Assembly: GCA_050084985.1 (NCBI GenBank)
Contig: JBITNC010000001.1
Coordinates: 134,478,001 to 134,542,000, forward strand
DNA: 64,000 bases
Direction: 5' to 3'
Source of the DNA: Nageia nagi
Taxonomy: Eukaryota > Pinophyta
Position 1 is the first letter of the stretch. Every line of letters starts with the position of its first letter. Below, piece by piece: positions 37,201 to 48,653 of this stretch. Under the pieces are notes generated by a model, which saw nothing but the letters and a program-made list of their open reading frames with translations, was not told where the DNA came from and searched no databases. Both the position numbers and the translations under genes were made by a program.

Positions 37201-38270
37201 CTAAGAAATGAAACATCTTATGGCTTGTAACTTACACTATAGGCTTTGTAATTATTTTATTTTTGAGGGGGGTAACATATTTGTTATCACTTTTATCTTG
37301 TTAGGATCTACCTCAATTTCTCACCTAGAGATAATGAAACCTAATAATTTCCCATATGTTACTCCAAAAACACATTTCTTTGGGTTTAATAAGATATTAT
37401 GTTTTAGTAATGGATCAAATATTTTGATGAGTACTTTAGGATGATCTCATATTTTTGATTTAGCCAATACATCATCTACATAATCCTCTACAATGTCATG
37501 CATGTAATCATGAAAAATTTACATCATGGCTCTTTTATAGGTAACTCTAGCATTTTTCAATCCAAAAAGAATTACTTTATAATAGAATGTTCCCCAAGGT
37601 GTTATGAATGTGATTTTATGTTGGTATTTTGATGCCACTTTAATTTGTTTGTACCCTAAAAACCTATCCATGAGTGATAACATTTCATGTCTTGTAATAG
37701 AATCAACTAAGGTATCTATGTTTGGTAGGGGAAAGTCATCTTTAGGGCATGCTTTTTTTAGGTCTCTAAAGTCTATACATATTCAAATCTTCCTAGTGGA
37801 TTTTTTTAACTAGTACCATATTAGAAATCCGATCAAACTAATCAATGGAATAGATAAATTTAACTTCCAAAAGCTTTTACAACTTTTCTTTTACCATTAG
37901 GGCAATTGTAGGATGCATTTTTCATAAATTCTATTTAACAAGTTTTGCACCCTCATTTATACCAAGATTATGCACTACTAACTTAGGATCGAGTCCAAGC
38001 ATATCGGCATATGACCATGCATATATTTCTTATTTTTCTTTGAGTATTGTGATGAACTCTTTTCTTTCATTTTCAGTAAGGGATTTCCCTAATTGAATGA
38101 TTTTAGGGTTGTTAGGATCATCACTTAAGTCAACCTTAATGGTTTCTTCAATTAACATGTGAGATCCTTCTTCCAATTGGTTAGGTATTGGAATCCAATT
38201 ATTATCATTTGCATTGTATTCTTCATCTTCTCCTTCATATTGGTCTTCTAAGATAGTATTGATATTCATG
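37200..38270 (-). pseudogene. Tat reverse transcriptase with upstream linker
   Basis: The linker at 38269-38030 is open: DLSDDPNNPKIIQLGKSLTE then NERKEFITILKEK, the conserved lead-in to Tat RT. The RT then reads in shifting frames: KKACPKDDFPLPNIDTLVD, LMDRFLGYKQIKVASKYQHK, ITFITPWGTFYYKVILFGLK and the active site VEDYVDDVLAKSK with both Asp of YVDD preserved. Stops and at least two frame changes break it between 37200 and 38000. Confidence 0.85.
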
Positions 38271-39154
38271 TTTAAAGCTCATAAGATTGTATCTATGTCC
38301 TTGAATTCTTGGATTGTAGGTTACTTAGGAATCAATGTAAAGTCTATAGTTTCTTCATCTACTAGAAAGTACAAGGAAGAGCCACTTGAAATTTTGAGCA
38401 TATTGTCCCAAATTTGTCACTTCTAGACCAATAAAAGTTCATTTTATGCATGAGATTATCACATATTTCTATGATTTTTACCATATTAATTGACATATTA
38501 GAAAATAATCCTCCTAAGGATAACATTATAGACTTCATTTCACCTTGATTTATTATCCATTTAGGTGTTTCAAATGAATTTTTGAATGTTTTGATTTCTT
38601 GTTCTAGTTTAGTTAGTCTACAATCAGATACTCCTTGATTTTTGTTCTTATAAACTAGTCATGTATTATCACTATGTAATTGATAGTGAATATCAATGGT
38701 GTACCTAGGTTCTTATTCATATCATCCTAAACCTTATCCTTTCCACTAACATCTATCAATGTATCTTTCAATGAATGAACTTACGTTTGGTAAAAAGTAT
38801 TCTAATTAATCACAGATGTTACCTTTATTTGATTGAGGTGAAGGGATGATAGGTGGTTATAATGGAACATGATATACAAAATTGTTTGGTTAGGTAACTG
38901 ACCCAATGGTATTAATTTCCTACTACACTAGGAGACTCTTTAGGTCTTCCTATTTCTTGAGCTATGGGAATATTAAAGATGATATCATCAATGAAAAACT
39001 CCCATATTCCATAATATATTAATCTTATAGTCACAAGATAGATATTAGATAGTTCATCTTTTATTGTACTCTCATTATCTAATGGATTAATGGGAAAATA
39101 AGCTTTTGATGATGAGGCTTTGCTTGCTTCATCTAACCTTCATGCTCTTTCTTC
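38271..39154 (-). pseudogene. Protease-to-RT spacer of the Tat polyprotein
   Basis: Minus-strand reading is semi-continuous, including KISSGSSLYFLVDEETIDFT and LEQEIKTFKNSFETPKWI, just upstream of the RT linker. It carries no recognised domain. This spacer is normally poorly conserved in Tat elements. Confidence 0.5.
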
Positions 39155-39850
39155 CTATATTTGCTTTTCTAGGAGTGTTGGTTCTATTTTTGGTAATGGG
39201 TCCTTGTTAATATTTGGTGTATGAGGTATGTTAGGATCAATGAGATATTTCCCTTTTAATGAACTTGGAGAAGAATCTTTTTTGTCAATATCTTCTATTG
39301 ACACTTTTTTTGAAATTATAGGTGATGTAAAATAATGAGTAGAAAGTAAAGCAATTTCTCCAGAAAGATGTATGTAATTGCAATGGGAGTATGGATTTTC
39401 ATCTCCAAGTACACAATGTACCACCCCATAATGAATATATTTTAGAACATTGTGATATGTTGATGGGATGCATTACATATCTCTAATTGAAGGTCTCCCT
39501 AAGAGTAGGTGGTATTCTATTATATCTCCTTTAATAACTTGCAATAATGTTTATACTATTTTATATCCCACAATAATAGGAAATGAGATACATTTCATTA
39601 TTGAACATAAAGCATCATTGAAGGTTCTTAATTGTAAATGAGGTACACATAAATATGAAAAAATGGAGATTAAAGTTCTTATACACAATTATGAAAATGA
39701 TATTTATTATAGAACCTTCATATATTAATATCCTCTTAAAAGCCATACCATTTATTTTGGCTACAATATGTAATGGAGGATCTTCTCCTTATGAATATTA
39801 GTTTAACTACCTAACTTCATGATCATAGAAGGAAACAATGGGCTTTTGGC
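39155..39850 (-). pseudogene. Tat aspartic protease, decayed
   Basis: Reading from 39800 gives EDPPLHIVAKINGMAFKRIL followed by IYEGSIINII, where the catalytic D-x-G-A-S site is changed to YEGSI. The C-terminal half reads YHLLLGRPSIRDM, stop, CIPSTYHNVLKYI, matching the family's LGRPWIH...PSTxHQxLK block. From 39424 an 89-codon open tail includes LGDENPYSHCNYIHLSGEIA. The lost catalytic Asp makes it inactive. It lies between the gag zinc knuckle and the RT. Confidence 0.78.
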
Positions 39851-39959
39851 TTGTCTTAATACTCCCTACAAAATACACAAAGCTTTCAGGGTCATTGATG
39901 TCTAGCTTGATTATTTACAACAGTTGGTTCATAGCTTCCCTATGATCTTTGGATTGTTG

Positions 39960-42594
39960 TAGTAACTCAAATAAAGATATCTTTACTTGTGATTTTTTCA
40001 ATTCATGTTGTAAAGATCATTTTACTGAAACCTTAGGAGGTGGGATTCTAGTTATATTTGGTTGTACAACACCATCATTTCTTTGATTGTTAGAAATATC
40101 AACTTATCTTCCTTGCACCCTTTGGGCTTTTGTGGTTATACTTACAATGACAACAAAAGTAGAAGCATCCTAAAATCCTTTATGCATTACTTGACTTTTG
40201 TGTGAATTTGATGCTATGGTATTAGCTTGGTGTTGAGGAAATCAATTTTGATATATTTCTAGATTTTGATTAGGGAAAGTCAATGGGTTATCTACCTATA
40301 ATCTTCTTTGATCAATCAAATCTTGAACCTTATACTATAATGTTCTACATTTACCTATAGTATGACCCTTTTGACGATGGTAATGACAATAATCATTCTC
40401 ATTGTACCATTTACTATCTCTTACATCAAATATTTCAGGTCATATTTTAGGAAATGTAATCATTTGATGATCCATTAAGTTTTTCAAAATATTGTAAAGT
40501 GATTCAATCAAGGGAGTAAACTTTCTGGATGATGGCCTAAAGTTTCTCTTCTCATTTTGTGGAATAGGTATGTTTTGTAATGGTTTTGGTTCTCCATATT
40601 TAAGATAAGAAAATTTATTAGTAGGAATTGGTTTTGTTGATTGTTTTGCATGATTTTTATTTCTAACATAAGGTCCTTTATTCTTACCTTTTAGTTCTCC
40701 ATCCTAGATTTCAACCTTTTTTATTATAATAGATTAAGAGATTACGTCTTCAAATGTCTTTTGTTGCTGAATCAATAAGGTACTAGTGATAGATCTTAGA
40801 AAACTTTGACTAAACATTTTTAGTAGTTCTTCTTGAGGTAAGGTATAAGGTATGCTTGTTAAAATCACCCTCCATATTGAAATAAAGTTTGTAACTATCT
40901 CATTCTAGATTTGTTGTAATCTTGTGAGATCAATTATGGAGGTTTTATCTTTAATGTTTATCCTAAAGTGTTCTAAGAACAAGTTATCCAATTGTGCATA
41001 TGATGTGATGCTATGTTCAATTAAGTTATTGTACCAATCCATTTCTTATCCAACAAGTGTCATAGGAAAGATATGCAACATCGAAGCATCATTGTTGGAA
41101 ATTACATAACTTGAATACTTAAAGTGTCTTATATGCTCTTTAAGATCCTCCTTTCCTTTGAAAGATTCAATCTTTGGAATTTTGAATTTGAAAGGGATAT
41201 CCATATTAGGAACACTTGGGTGTATGGACCAATTACAAATTATTTTGTAAGAGACTTTATGCTTATTTTGTTGACATAAAATTCTTTTAATCTATATTAA
41301 CCTTTTGTTAAAGTCATTACTTGGTTGCATATGCAAGACAAGATAATCTCTATTACCTTACCTTTGTTTATTTATTGAGAAAGATTGGTAACTTCTTTCA
41401 AAAGGTGTTAGGTCACCATAATAATCTTTATTATATGGTGGATAAGGTAGAGGAGGTTCATGTGGAGGCAACTATTGTTGCACCTATTGATATAAAGGTG
41501 TAGGAGCATGCTTTTTTTGAACCACATGTCTAGGATGAGGTAAAGGGGGTCTTGCAAGTTGTTGTTACTCATGTGGTGCCTCTCTTTTTCTAGTTAAGTG
41601 AAGGTTTTGATATCTATGGGTTCTATGAACTTACAGAGATAAGGATCTTACTCTGGATGGAAACATCCTATTATCTACTACTCTTTGATGAGATATATTC
41701 TAAATTTTAATTTGAACCTATTATTTATTAGGTTGCCCTATTGGTGTTCTACTTTGATATGCATGAAACATAGGCTGTGTTTGTAAACATGGGTTTTTTC
41801 CTAATCCTTTAGGTTTATTTTATTTCTGTATATTAGGGTCACATATAACAATTTGTTGGTTAGCCTAAAGCTATTCTTGATTTTGGATTGGTTTAGACAT
41901 ATACAATGGTATCTCTTCTACCTTATACCTTAAAGGGTCAAGATTTCCTACATGTTTTTTTTTGGGAATTCTATGACTTATTCTAGGGGTGGTATGGGTA
42001 GCACTAGGGGGTAGCTAGTAATAGGAGAAGAATAACTAGTCCTAGGAGTAAATTTTTTTGTTTTTAGAATATGATAAGCATCATTATACACCCTAGTATG
42101 GATCCTTCATTCAGAGAGTGGTTGTATGTATAGAAATTCTATCATAAAACTCCTCCATCCTTCTAGAGATGGTGTAAGGGGGTATAATAATCTCATCTTA
42201 TATAGGATTAAACAAGATTTCCATCTAGTAGGTAACACATAACACAATCATATTTAGTTTTAAAAGGACCTTTTTATAGTATGGCATAAGCCAAATGCAT
42301 TTATGATGGGGTAATAGTCCTTAAAATGATTTCTTCCTCATTACCTATTAGTGTATCTTTTACTAGCTAATTTAAATCTAATAGAATACTATGAGCTTGA
42401 GAATAATGAGGAATCCTTAACTATGTTAAACATTGTCTTACTCCATTTAAGGTATGATCTATTTCTTAAGGAGTTCCTCTCCTTAATATATCTTTGCTAG
42501 ATCTATGAGACCTATAACTAGGTTATCTTTCTTGGTAGAATTCATCATAGAGCTGTCATTATTGACGAGCTATTTGAGAATGAGTGTTAACCAT
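39960..42594 (-). pseudogene. Tat gag, decayed but nearly full length
   Basis: The start is placed at 42594, where MVNTHSQIAR opens the frame. The N-terminal third is low complexity and broken by stops. The gag core at 41300-40700 reads IPKIESFKGKEDLKEHIRHF, LPQEELLKMFSQSFL and QQKTFEDVIS. A zinc knuckle near 40390 reads CHYHRQKGHTIGKCRTL then VQDLID, with the Cys and His ligands typical of Tat gag (CxYHxxxGHxTxxCxxL). The tail to 39960 has FPNQNLEIY and IPPPKVS. Upstream of the Met only about 50 bases remain before the next element, so the leader and 5' LTR are gone. Confidence 0.8.
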
Positions 42595-42645
42595 TCTCTT
42601 TTATTTTTTTGGAACTAGTAATTTTAAATTCTATTATAACAAATT

Positions 42646-42688
42646 GATTTACCATGAGTTTGCCAAGGTACTTTCCTAGACTTATGAT
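42646..42688 (+). repeat. 43-bp inverted duplication, left copy
   Basis: It starts GATTTACCATGAGTTTGCCA and encodes the pol linker just before RT (YHEFAKVLS). Its inverted partner lies at 45163-45205; 38 of 43 bases agree and all five differences are transitions. It marks a breakpoint of the inverted RT-to-integrase block. Confidence 0.9.
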
Positions 42689-44040
42689 GATCTGAATACA
42701 TATTAAAAGAATGTGATCTAACACACCATTGAGCTTGAGCCAGAGATGAAACCATATGGGAAAAAGTAGAGGTTAATAAACCTAAGAATAGAAGCCATGA
42801 AACATTAGTTGATTAAGATCTTAGATGCTAAAATTATCTATCCTATGAAGCATTTTTATTAGGTAGCAAATTTAGTCCTAGTAAGAAAAAAGAATAGAGA
42901 AATCAGACTATATGTAGATTTCAGAAATCTAAACCAAGTGTCCTTAAAAGATAACTATCCCCTTCCTCACATGGAGCAAATCCTATAGATAGTAGCTGAA
43001 GCATGTTTCTTTTCTATGATTTATGGCTATTCATGATTTAACCAAATCTAGGTAAAGAATGAGGATCAATACAAAACTACATTTACTACCAAGTGGGGAA
43101 CATTTGCTTTTAAGAGAATGCCCTTTGGTCTCTCCAATTTTGGGGCTACTTTTCAATGAGCTATGGACCACACCTTTGGTGAATTGATTAATAAAGTAAT
43201 CCTTATCTATTTAGATGACATTACCATGTTTTCTAAAAGTATAAAGGATCATTTAGATCACCTTGATAAAGTTTTTGATCAATGCATGCATTTTGGGATT
43301 TCTATCAATCCTAAAGAATCTATTTTTATGGTTAACCAAGAAGAATTGCTTAGTCATATTGTTTCAGAAGGAGGGTTGGCAATTGATCTAGACAAAGTCA
43401 AAGCCATTGAAGCATTTCATTTACCATCAAATAAGAAGGCTTTGTAATCCTTCCTTGGTCAAATCATTTTTGTTAGAAATTTTATTAATGATTTTTCTCA
43501 TATTGTTTCTCCAATCACAATAATATTTAAAATATGCTTAGTTCCCTTGGTTAGAGGAAGCAAAATAAGCTTTTCATAATATCAAAAAAGCTATAACAAA
43601 AGCTCTAGTTTTGAAAAATATTGATTTTTCAAAAGAGCTTATCATGTATGCATATTAGTAGAGAAAAGCATTACAACTATTTTAGCACATAAATATGACC
43701 AAAAGGAAGAACATCCCATTGCCTTTCATATTTAAACATTGCACCAACATCAAATAAGGTACTCATTTATTGAAAAGAAAGTGTTTTTCATGATGAGAGG
43801 GCTTAAAAAGTTTAAGCATTATGTATCCCACAATAAGATCCTTGTATATACCATTCACTCAGATGTGAAAAATTATGTTTCCAAGGGGAATTGGGTGAAG
43901 AAAAAGTTGGTTGGATAATAAGAATAATGGAGTATGATGTTGAAATTAAGCCAACCAAGCTCATCAAAGGAAGAGCCCTTTGTGAAAATATAGCAAAGGA
44001 AACACACATAATTTCTTTCATAGAGGAGGAAGAGCATCTA
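42646..44040 (+). pseudogene. Ty3/gypsy RT and RNase H in the inverted block
   Basis: Plus-strand RT reads REIRLYVDFRNLNQVSLKDN, NYPLPHMEQIL, KWGTFAFKRMPFGLSNF and the active site ILIYLDDITMFSKS with both catalytic Asp. A 94-codon open stretch starts at 43163 and ends at the RT/RNase H border. RNase H follows in broken form: IVEKSITTILAHKYDQKEEH, HQIRYSFIEKKVFFMMRGL, KKFKHYVSHNKILVYT. The RT lead-in YHEFAKVLS, stop, TYDDLNTY is present at the very start, so the block begins in the polyprotein linker. Gag and protease on this strand are absent; they lie in opposite orientation at 45206-48300. Confidence 0.88.
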
Positions 44041-45162
44041 AATGAAAATACTGATTGGATAAAATAATATATTGTATATTTTAAAACTAGACACTACCCT
44101 CAATCTTTTGATAGATTTCAAAGAAGCAAATTCAAGCTACAAGGACTCAAATTCACAATGATTGATGATCATCTCTATAGAAATTTTTTATTATACCTTG
44201 TTAAGATGTGTAACTCACGATGAAGCTCAAATAATTCTACATGAATTTCATTATGTATTTTCTAGAGGATACTATAGTGGTCCTATTACAATAGCAAAAG
44301 TATTACAGATAGGCTATTATTGGACTACTCTATTCCAAGACTCTTACAAGATAGCCCAACAGTGTGAAAAATGTAACAGGTATGTAAGGAAGGAGAAAAC
44401 AAGCTATTATGCCTCTCAAACTTGTAGTTGTTGAATAACCTTTCCAATAATGGGGTTTAGAATTCATTAGTGTTATCAATCTAAATTCTTCAGTGGGGAA
44501 TAAATTTATTTTGGTTGCAACAAACTACTTCATAAGGTGGTAAAAAAAATGCCATGTAAAAATGCAAATCAGGAAGCAATTACAAAGATGATAAAGAGAT
44601 CGATTACTCAATTTGGTATCCCATAAACCATTGTTTCAAATAATGGTTATGGACTCATTGGGGCCAATTTATTAGATTTTGTTATTGAATACAAGATCTA
44701 CTTGATTTTCTCCTCAAATTATTACCTATAAGGGAACAAGTTGGATGAATCAATGAATAAAAATGTAACCTAGATTATCAAGAGAGATATTGAAGGGAAT
44801 CTTAGGTAGTGGTACATAAAGTTGGACTATGCATTATGGGATGATAGAATCAGTATCAAATCTACTATCAAAACTTTACCATATGCATTATTTTATGGTA
44901 AAAGATCTATGCTACCCATTCATCTTGAGTTGCCTGCATTGAAAATCCTATAGGAATTAGAAGACTATAACTTCGAACAATTACCAATTAGATTCAATTC
45001 ATTGATGAAGATGGAAAAGGACAAAAATAAAGATTAACACACCTTCCAACATTGACAAAATATTGTTAAAAAATGGTTCAAAAAAAAGAAGTCTTATCAA
45101 GTAAAGTTTCAAATTGGATATATAGTCCTCAAATGGGATGAGGAGAACTATACCAAACCATA
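44041..45162 (+). pseudogene. Ty3/gypsy integrase in the inverted block
   Basis: The 90-codon open stretch from 44162 holds the zinc-binding region: CVTHDEAQIILHEFHYVFSR and QQCEKCNRYVRKE, with the His pair and CxxC intact. The catalytic core follows in broken frames: SITQFGIP, stop, TIVSNNGYGLIGANL, where the second Asp reads Asn, then LDYALWDDRISIKSTIKTLP and YALFYGKRSMLPIHLELPA. It ends VLKWDEENYTKP at about 45160, exactly where the inverted linker copy begins, so the C-terminal module is cut off. Confidence 0.85.
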
Positions 45163-45205
45163 ATCATAAGTCCAAGGAAGTACCTTGGTGAACTCATGGT
45201 AAATC
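45163..45205 (-). repeat. 43-bp inverted duplication, right copy
   Basis: Minus-strand GATTTACCATGAGTTCACCA, inverted partner of 42646-42688. Here it is joined to the upstream part of the polyprotein, the second RNase H and linker, on the minus strand. Confidence 0.9.
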
Positions 45206-45980
45206 TAAAGTAGCATTTACTTTTCTTCTTTTATACATTCTTATCCAATTTTATGCATTTTTTGTGTTCAAATTCCAACTCAACATTACTTTCTTTTTTA
45301 ATGGCCATTGTTTTGGCTCTTAGAACATCTTTGAAATCAAAACAAATTTCAAAGCAAAGAAAATCTTTGGGTACAATATTATTTCTCATTTGTATAACAT
45401 TTGATTCTTGAAAATAATTAGGTAGTTATGTATTACCAAAGGTGTGAGCTACTTATTCATCTACTAAATAATTCATAATATGTTCATTAGAGTCAAATAC
45501 CTACCAAAAATTTGTTGTGTCAAGTACAAATGGCCTACATAGGACTTTGACTCCACTACTACCTCTCTAGTGATGAGCAGGGTTGAAATGTGCTCCTTTT
45601 ACTACAAGTGCATCAACAATTTGATTATACTTTATAGGAATAGAGATAAAATTAATATCCAAGAATGATTCCATCAAGTCCCATATCCTATTCATGTAAG
45701 TCTTAAAATACTGATTCCTTCCACTAATCTTATCCTTGACTTGATTTATGACTAATTAAGAATCACCATGGACTAATAGGCATTTGATACCCATACTAAC
45801 AGATTTATATAGCCCTAAACATAAATCTATATACTCAGTAGCATTGTTGGTGTAAATCCATATGAATTTGAATGAGAACCTTCTCATGTGTCCTTGAGGT
45901 GACTTGAAAATAATACCTTCTCCACAACCATGTTTACATCTGGCCCCATCAAATAACATTTCCCACACTTCATGTTCTGT
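45206..45980 (-). pseudogene. Archaeal-type RNase H and linker placed between protease and RT
   Basis: The open stretch 45968-45756 reads MWEMLFDGARCKHGCGEGII, FKSPQGHMRRFSFKFIWIYT and NNATEYIDLCLGLYKSVSMG, then LLVHGDS. This is the archaeal-type RNase H with DGA, Asn-x-x-Glu-Tyr and HGDS motifs retained. It continues beyond a stop as LVINQVKDKISGRNQYFKTY and IVDALVVKGAHFNP. A linker follows (NVIQMRNNIVPKDFLCFE) ending at the inverted 43-bp copy. Because it follows the protease and precedes the RT linker, the domain order differs from the Tat elements at 1-7650 and 27439-42594, where this domain follows the RT-linked RNase H. Confidence 0.85.
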
Positions 45981-46189
45981 TTCAACTATGATTGAGATTG
46001 GCTAAACATTCTCAAATAAGTAGTAGTTTCCCATTCCAATGTTAGTGACCTAATAATTAAAGTCATTTTATAAAAGAATCTTTGTAGTTAGCAATGATTC
46101 CATGAGTGGATCCCTTTCAAATGTCTCTTATAGCTCAAATTCATTCATACATTTTTGTTCAAAGATTTTCTTAAGATGGACATTATTGG

Positions 46190-46700
46190 TACCCTCATTT
46201 GGGATTTTAACATGCTTATTCTAAAAAAGGAGTAGGAGGTGTGTGTAATCTAAGGTTAAATATCCTTTCAACTTAGCAATGAACTCTCTAGATAAGAAAA
46301 TCCCAAAAGAGGTGAAAGATCAACTATAACAATATATTGAATGACATAAATGTTAAGGAATGCATTTAGGGTTATAGAAACTCCTTTAACACTACCAATC
46401 ACATCTATATGGGAAGAATCTAGTTGTATGATTATATCTATGCATTGAGTTATATACAATTTCATCTCATTTACAACAACTTTTGTAATGAAGGTAATAA
46501 CAACTCTAGTATCTATCATACAATTTTTAACTATCCAACCTTCTAATCTAAGGGATAGATAAAAAGGTGGAGGTCTTCTTATACCTATAGGACCTAAAGG
46601 GACATCATCAACATTTGAAAATACTACATTATCCTCATTTACCCTTTTCTTACTATTCTTAACCTTCAAAGCTTCTTACAAAAGGTCAATTTTATTCAAA
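46190..46700 (-). pseudogene. Ty3/gypsy aspartic protease, decayed but mostly open
   Basis: A 133-codon open stretch (46669-46268) reads PPFYLSLRLEGWIVKNCMID, TRVVITFITKVVVNEMKLYI, then IIQLDSSHIDVIGSVKGVSI and IVIVDLSPLLGFSYLESSLL. It matches the retropepsin of this Tat-like branch (PPFY-S-L, NCMIDSGAS, LDGT, ...PPHF). The catalytic D-S-G-A is D-T-R-V, so the flap-facing Ser-Gly are lost. It lies between gag and the second RNase H. Confidence 0.78.
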
Positions 46701-48300
46701 ATGCTCAATGCATCAAACATTATCATTTTAGCAAGTGTTATTTTCAATTCTTCCATAATATTATATGGAACATAAGAGGCTAACTTACTTGTTTTGATAG
46801 GCTAATAATAATTGAATTATTTAGTATTCTTCTCCTTATGATGTTCAATTATGAAAGGATATCCTAATGGAGCAGGTCTCTCTTTTTTTTAGAGTTCATT
46901 TATGGTCTAAGTAGGGTTTCTTGGAATAGGAGCAACATTACTCGGGCCATGTGAAACTTGACCCAAATGATTTGGAAGTTGATTTACTTGATTTTGTATT
47001 TGATACATAGGATCCTTAGCTCTCTTTGGATCAAGTTGAGCTAGAATGGTTTGTTGATTTACCAATTAGTTTGGGCTTGTTGTGGGGCTATTGAGGTAGA
47101 AGGTTTGGTTTGTATAAAATTGGATTATTATCTAACATAACTCAAAACTCAAAAATTAACCATGCTAAGATCTATAGTAGGATCTAATGCAGGTTCTACC
47201 ATTTGGTTAGAATATAAACCTAAATATTGATTTTGATACATCATACAAGAGTATAAAAAATGTGGAGCTAAATAAGGAGGACACCATTCTGTAATACCTA
47301 TAACATCACTATCTATAGAACTAGTCATTACTACATTGTCTATAGCTTTGGGAATAGGAGGTTGTTCTAGTTGGTTATTTTTAAGCTGGAATCTTGGCTA
47401 ATACTTATTATCATATCTCCTATAATTGAAATCTTGATTCTACCTCTCTTGCAAAGTGAGCTTATTTTTGAGGTTCTTAATGGTTATTTCTAGTTGTCTT
47501 ATCCTCTCTTCCTCTTGTAAGTTTGAACCAGTACTTGTACTTGTTGATGTAAGAGCTAAGAGTACTAGTGCTTGGTTTTGAGCTATAGGTTTAAGAGGAG
47601 GAGGTGATAAAGCTAGAACTCTTGGGTGAGGAATTTGTAATGGAGTTTTCTTAAGAGGTAGATTAGGAAAAGGCATAATGATCTTGGGTACATTTTTCTA
47701 GAGGAAAACAAGGTATGTTTAGTAATTTTTATTATCTAATAAACATATGAGAAAGTATCCCTTGACATAATTATTAAGATATTAAAATTTGGGTTAAATG
47801 ATTTCCTATAATAGACCAAGGCTTGAGCATTTGTAGGTCTTATCCTTATTGGAATGGAATTCCAAGTCTTCTAAAATCTTACATTGAAATCATCCACAAA
47901 CTCATGAGGATGTCTTTTGATACATGCTATAAGCATTAGAAAGGTGTTATCATCACCATCTTCAATAAACCTCTTGATTAAAAATTGACATAGTTCTTTC
48001 CATGTATTTATAGATTAGGGGTTCAGAGTTCTAAACCATTTAGCTACTTTGCCCTCAAAAGAATGTGATAACAACCTGGTCATTATAGTTTCATCTATAA
48101 TATCAAAACTTGAGACCAAAAGAGATACATCTTAATAATACTCATAATGCATTTTTCTTAAACCATCATATTTAGGAAAAAATTTGAAAGCTACTCAAGG
48201 AATAGTTGGGGAATTAGAAGGAACTACTAAGGGATGGCTATTATTTCAAGTAGGGAGATCTATAGGAGTAGGTTGAGCCATGTTTGGACTAGTAGTATGA
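46701..48300 (-). pseudogene. Ty3/gypsy gag, decayed
   Basis: The gag core at 48290-47760 reads FPKYDGLRKMHYEYY, LVSSFDIIDETIMTRLLSHS, FEGKVAKWFRTLNP, WKELCQFLIKRFIEDGDDNT and FLMLIACIKRHPHEFVDDFN, a clear PF03732-type gag. Downstream, 47676-47440 is open (78 codons): proline-rich, then a short coiled coil with EEERIRQLEITIKNLKNKL. The remaining gag-to-protease region has stops and no clear zinc knuckle. It belongs with the protease and second RNase H to its left. Confidence 0.82.
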
Positions 48301-48653
48301 GGTGAAGGATTTTGTTGGACATAGTCAAATATGAATGATAATGGAATAAATATTAGAAGAATTTATGGGGACAAGGTTCAAAAAATCTTTCACCTAGTCC
48401 TCCTTTAAGGAACTAACAACTCTTGAAATTAAGGGTGTCTCGAAGAATTTCTAGTACTACTTCTAGTAAATCTTTGATTTGGGTTTGTAGGGTTTGAAAA
48501 ATTAACTGATATGATATTAGAGTCACTAATAAGGTTAATTAAACCTTATAATCCTTAAATAACATGATGATAGCCTACCAAACAAAGCTATCCAGCCTAT
48601 TTATGCCTAAATCATTTGAATTTTTGCTCAGATCCCATCGAGCATGCCAAAAA
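48301..48653 (-). other. Leader with LTR-adjacent primer-site motif
   Basis: A short leader between the LTR-like palindrome and gag. Minus-strand TTTTTGGCATGCTCGATGGG at 48653-48634 resembles the conserved sequence (TTTGGCACGCCCAGTGGGA type) that follows the 5' LTR in many plant Tat elements. It places the LTR end at 48654. Confidence 0.6.

Larger units (their letters stand above)
27439..42594 (-). mobile_element. Large Tat-lineage Ty3/gypsy element with extra genes
   Basis: Minus-strand domains run in Tat order: gag (42594-39960), protease, linker, RT, RNase H, archaeal-type second RNase H, integrase (ending about 34860). Left of integrase is a further 7 kb up to a polypurine tract and LTR-like start at 27593. 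That 7 kb holds an unrecognised minus-strand frame (32303-34740) and a plant mobile domain gene in antisense (28400-30480). The 5' LTR is missing, because the sequence right of gag is another element's inverted pol. Membership of the leftmost 5 kb depends on the LTR call and is inference. Confidence 0.55.
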
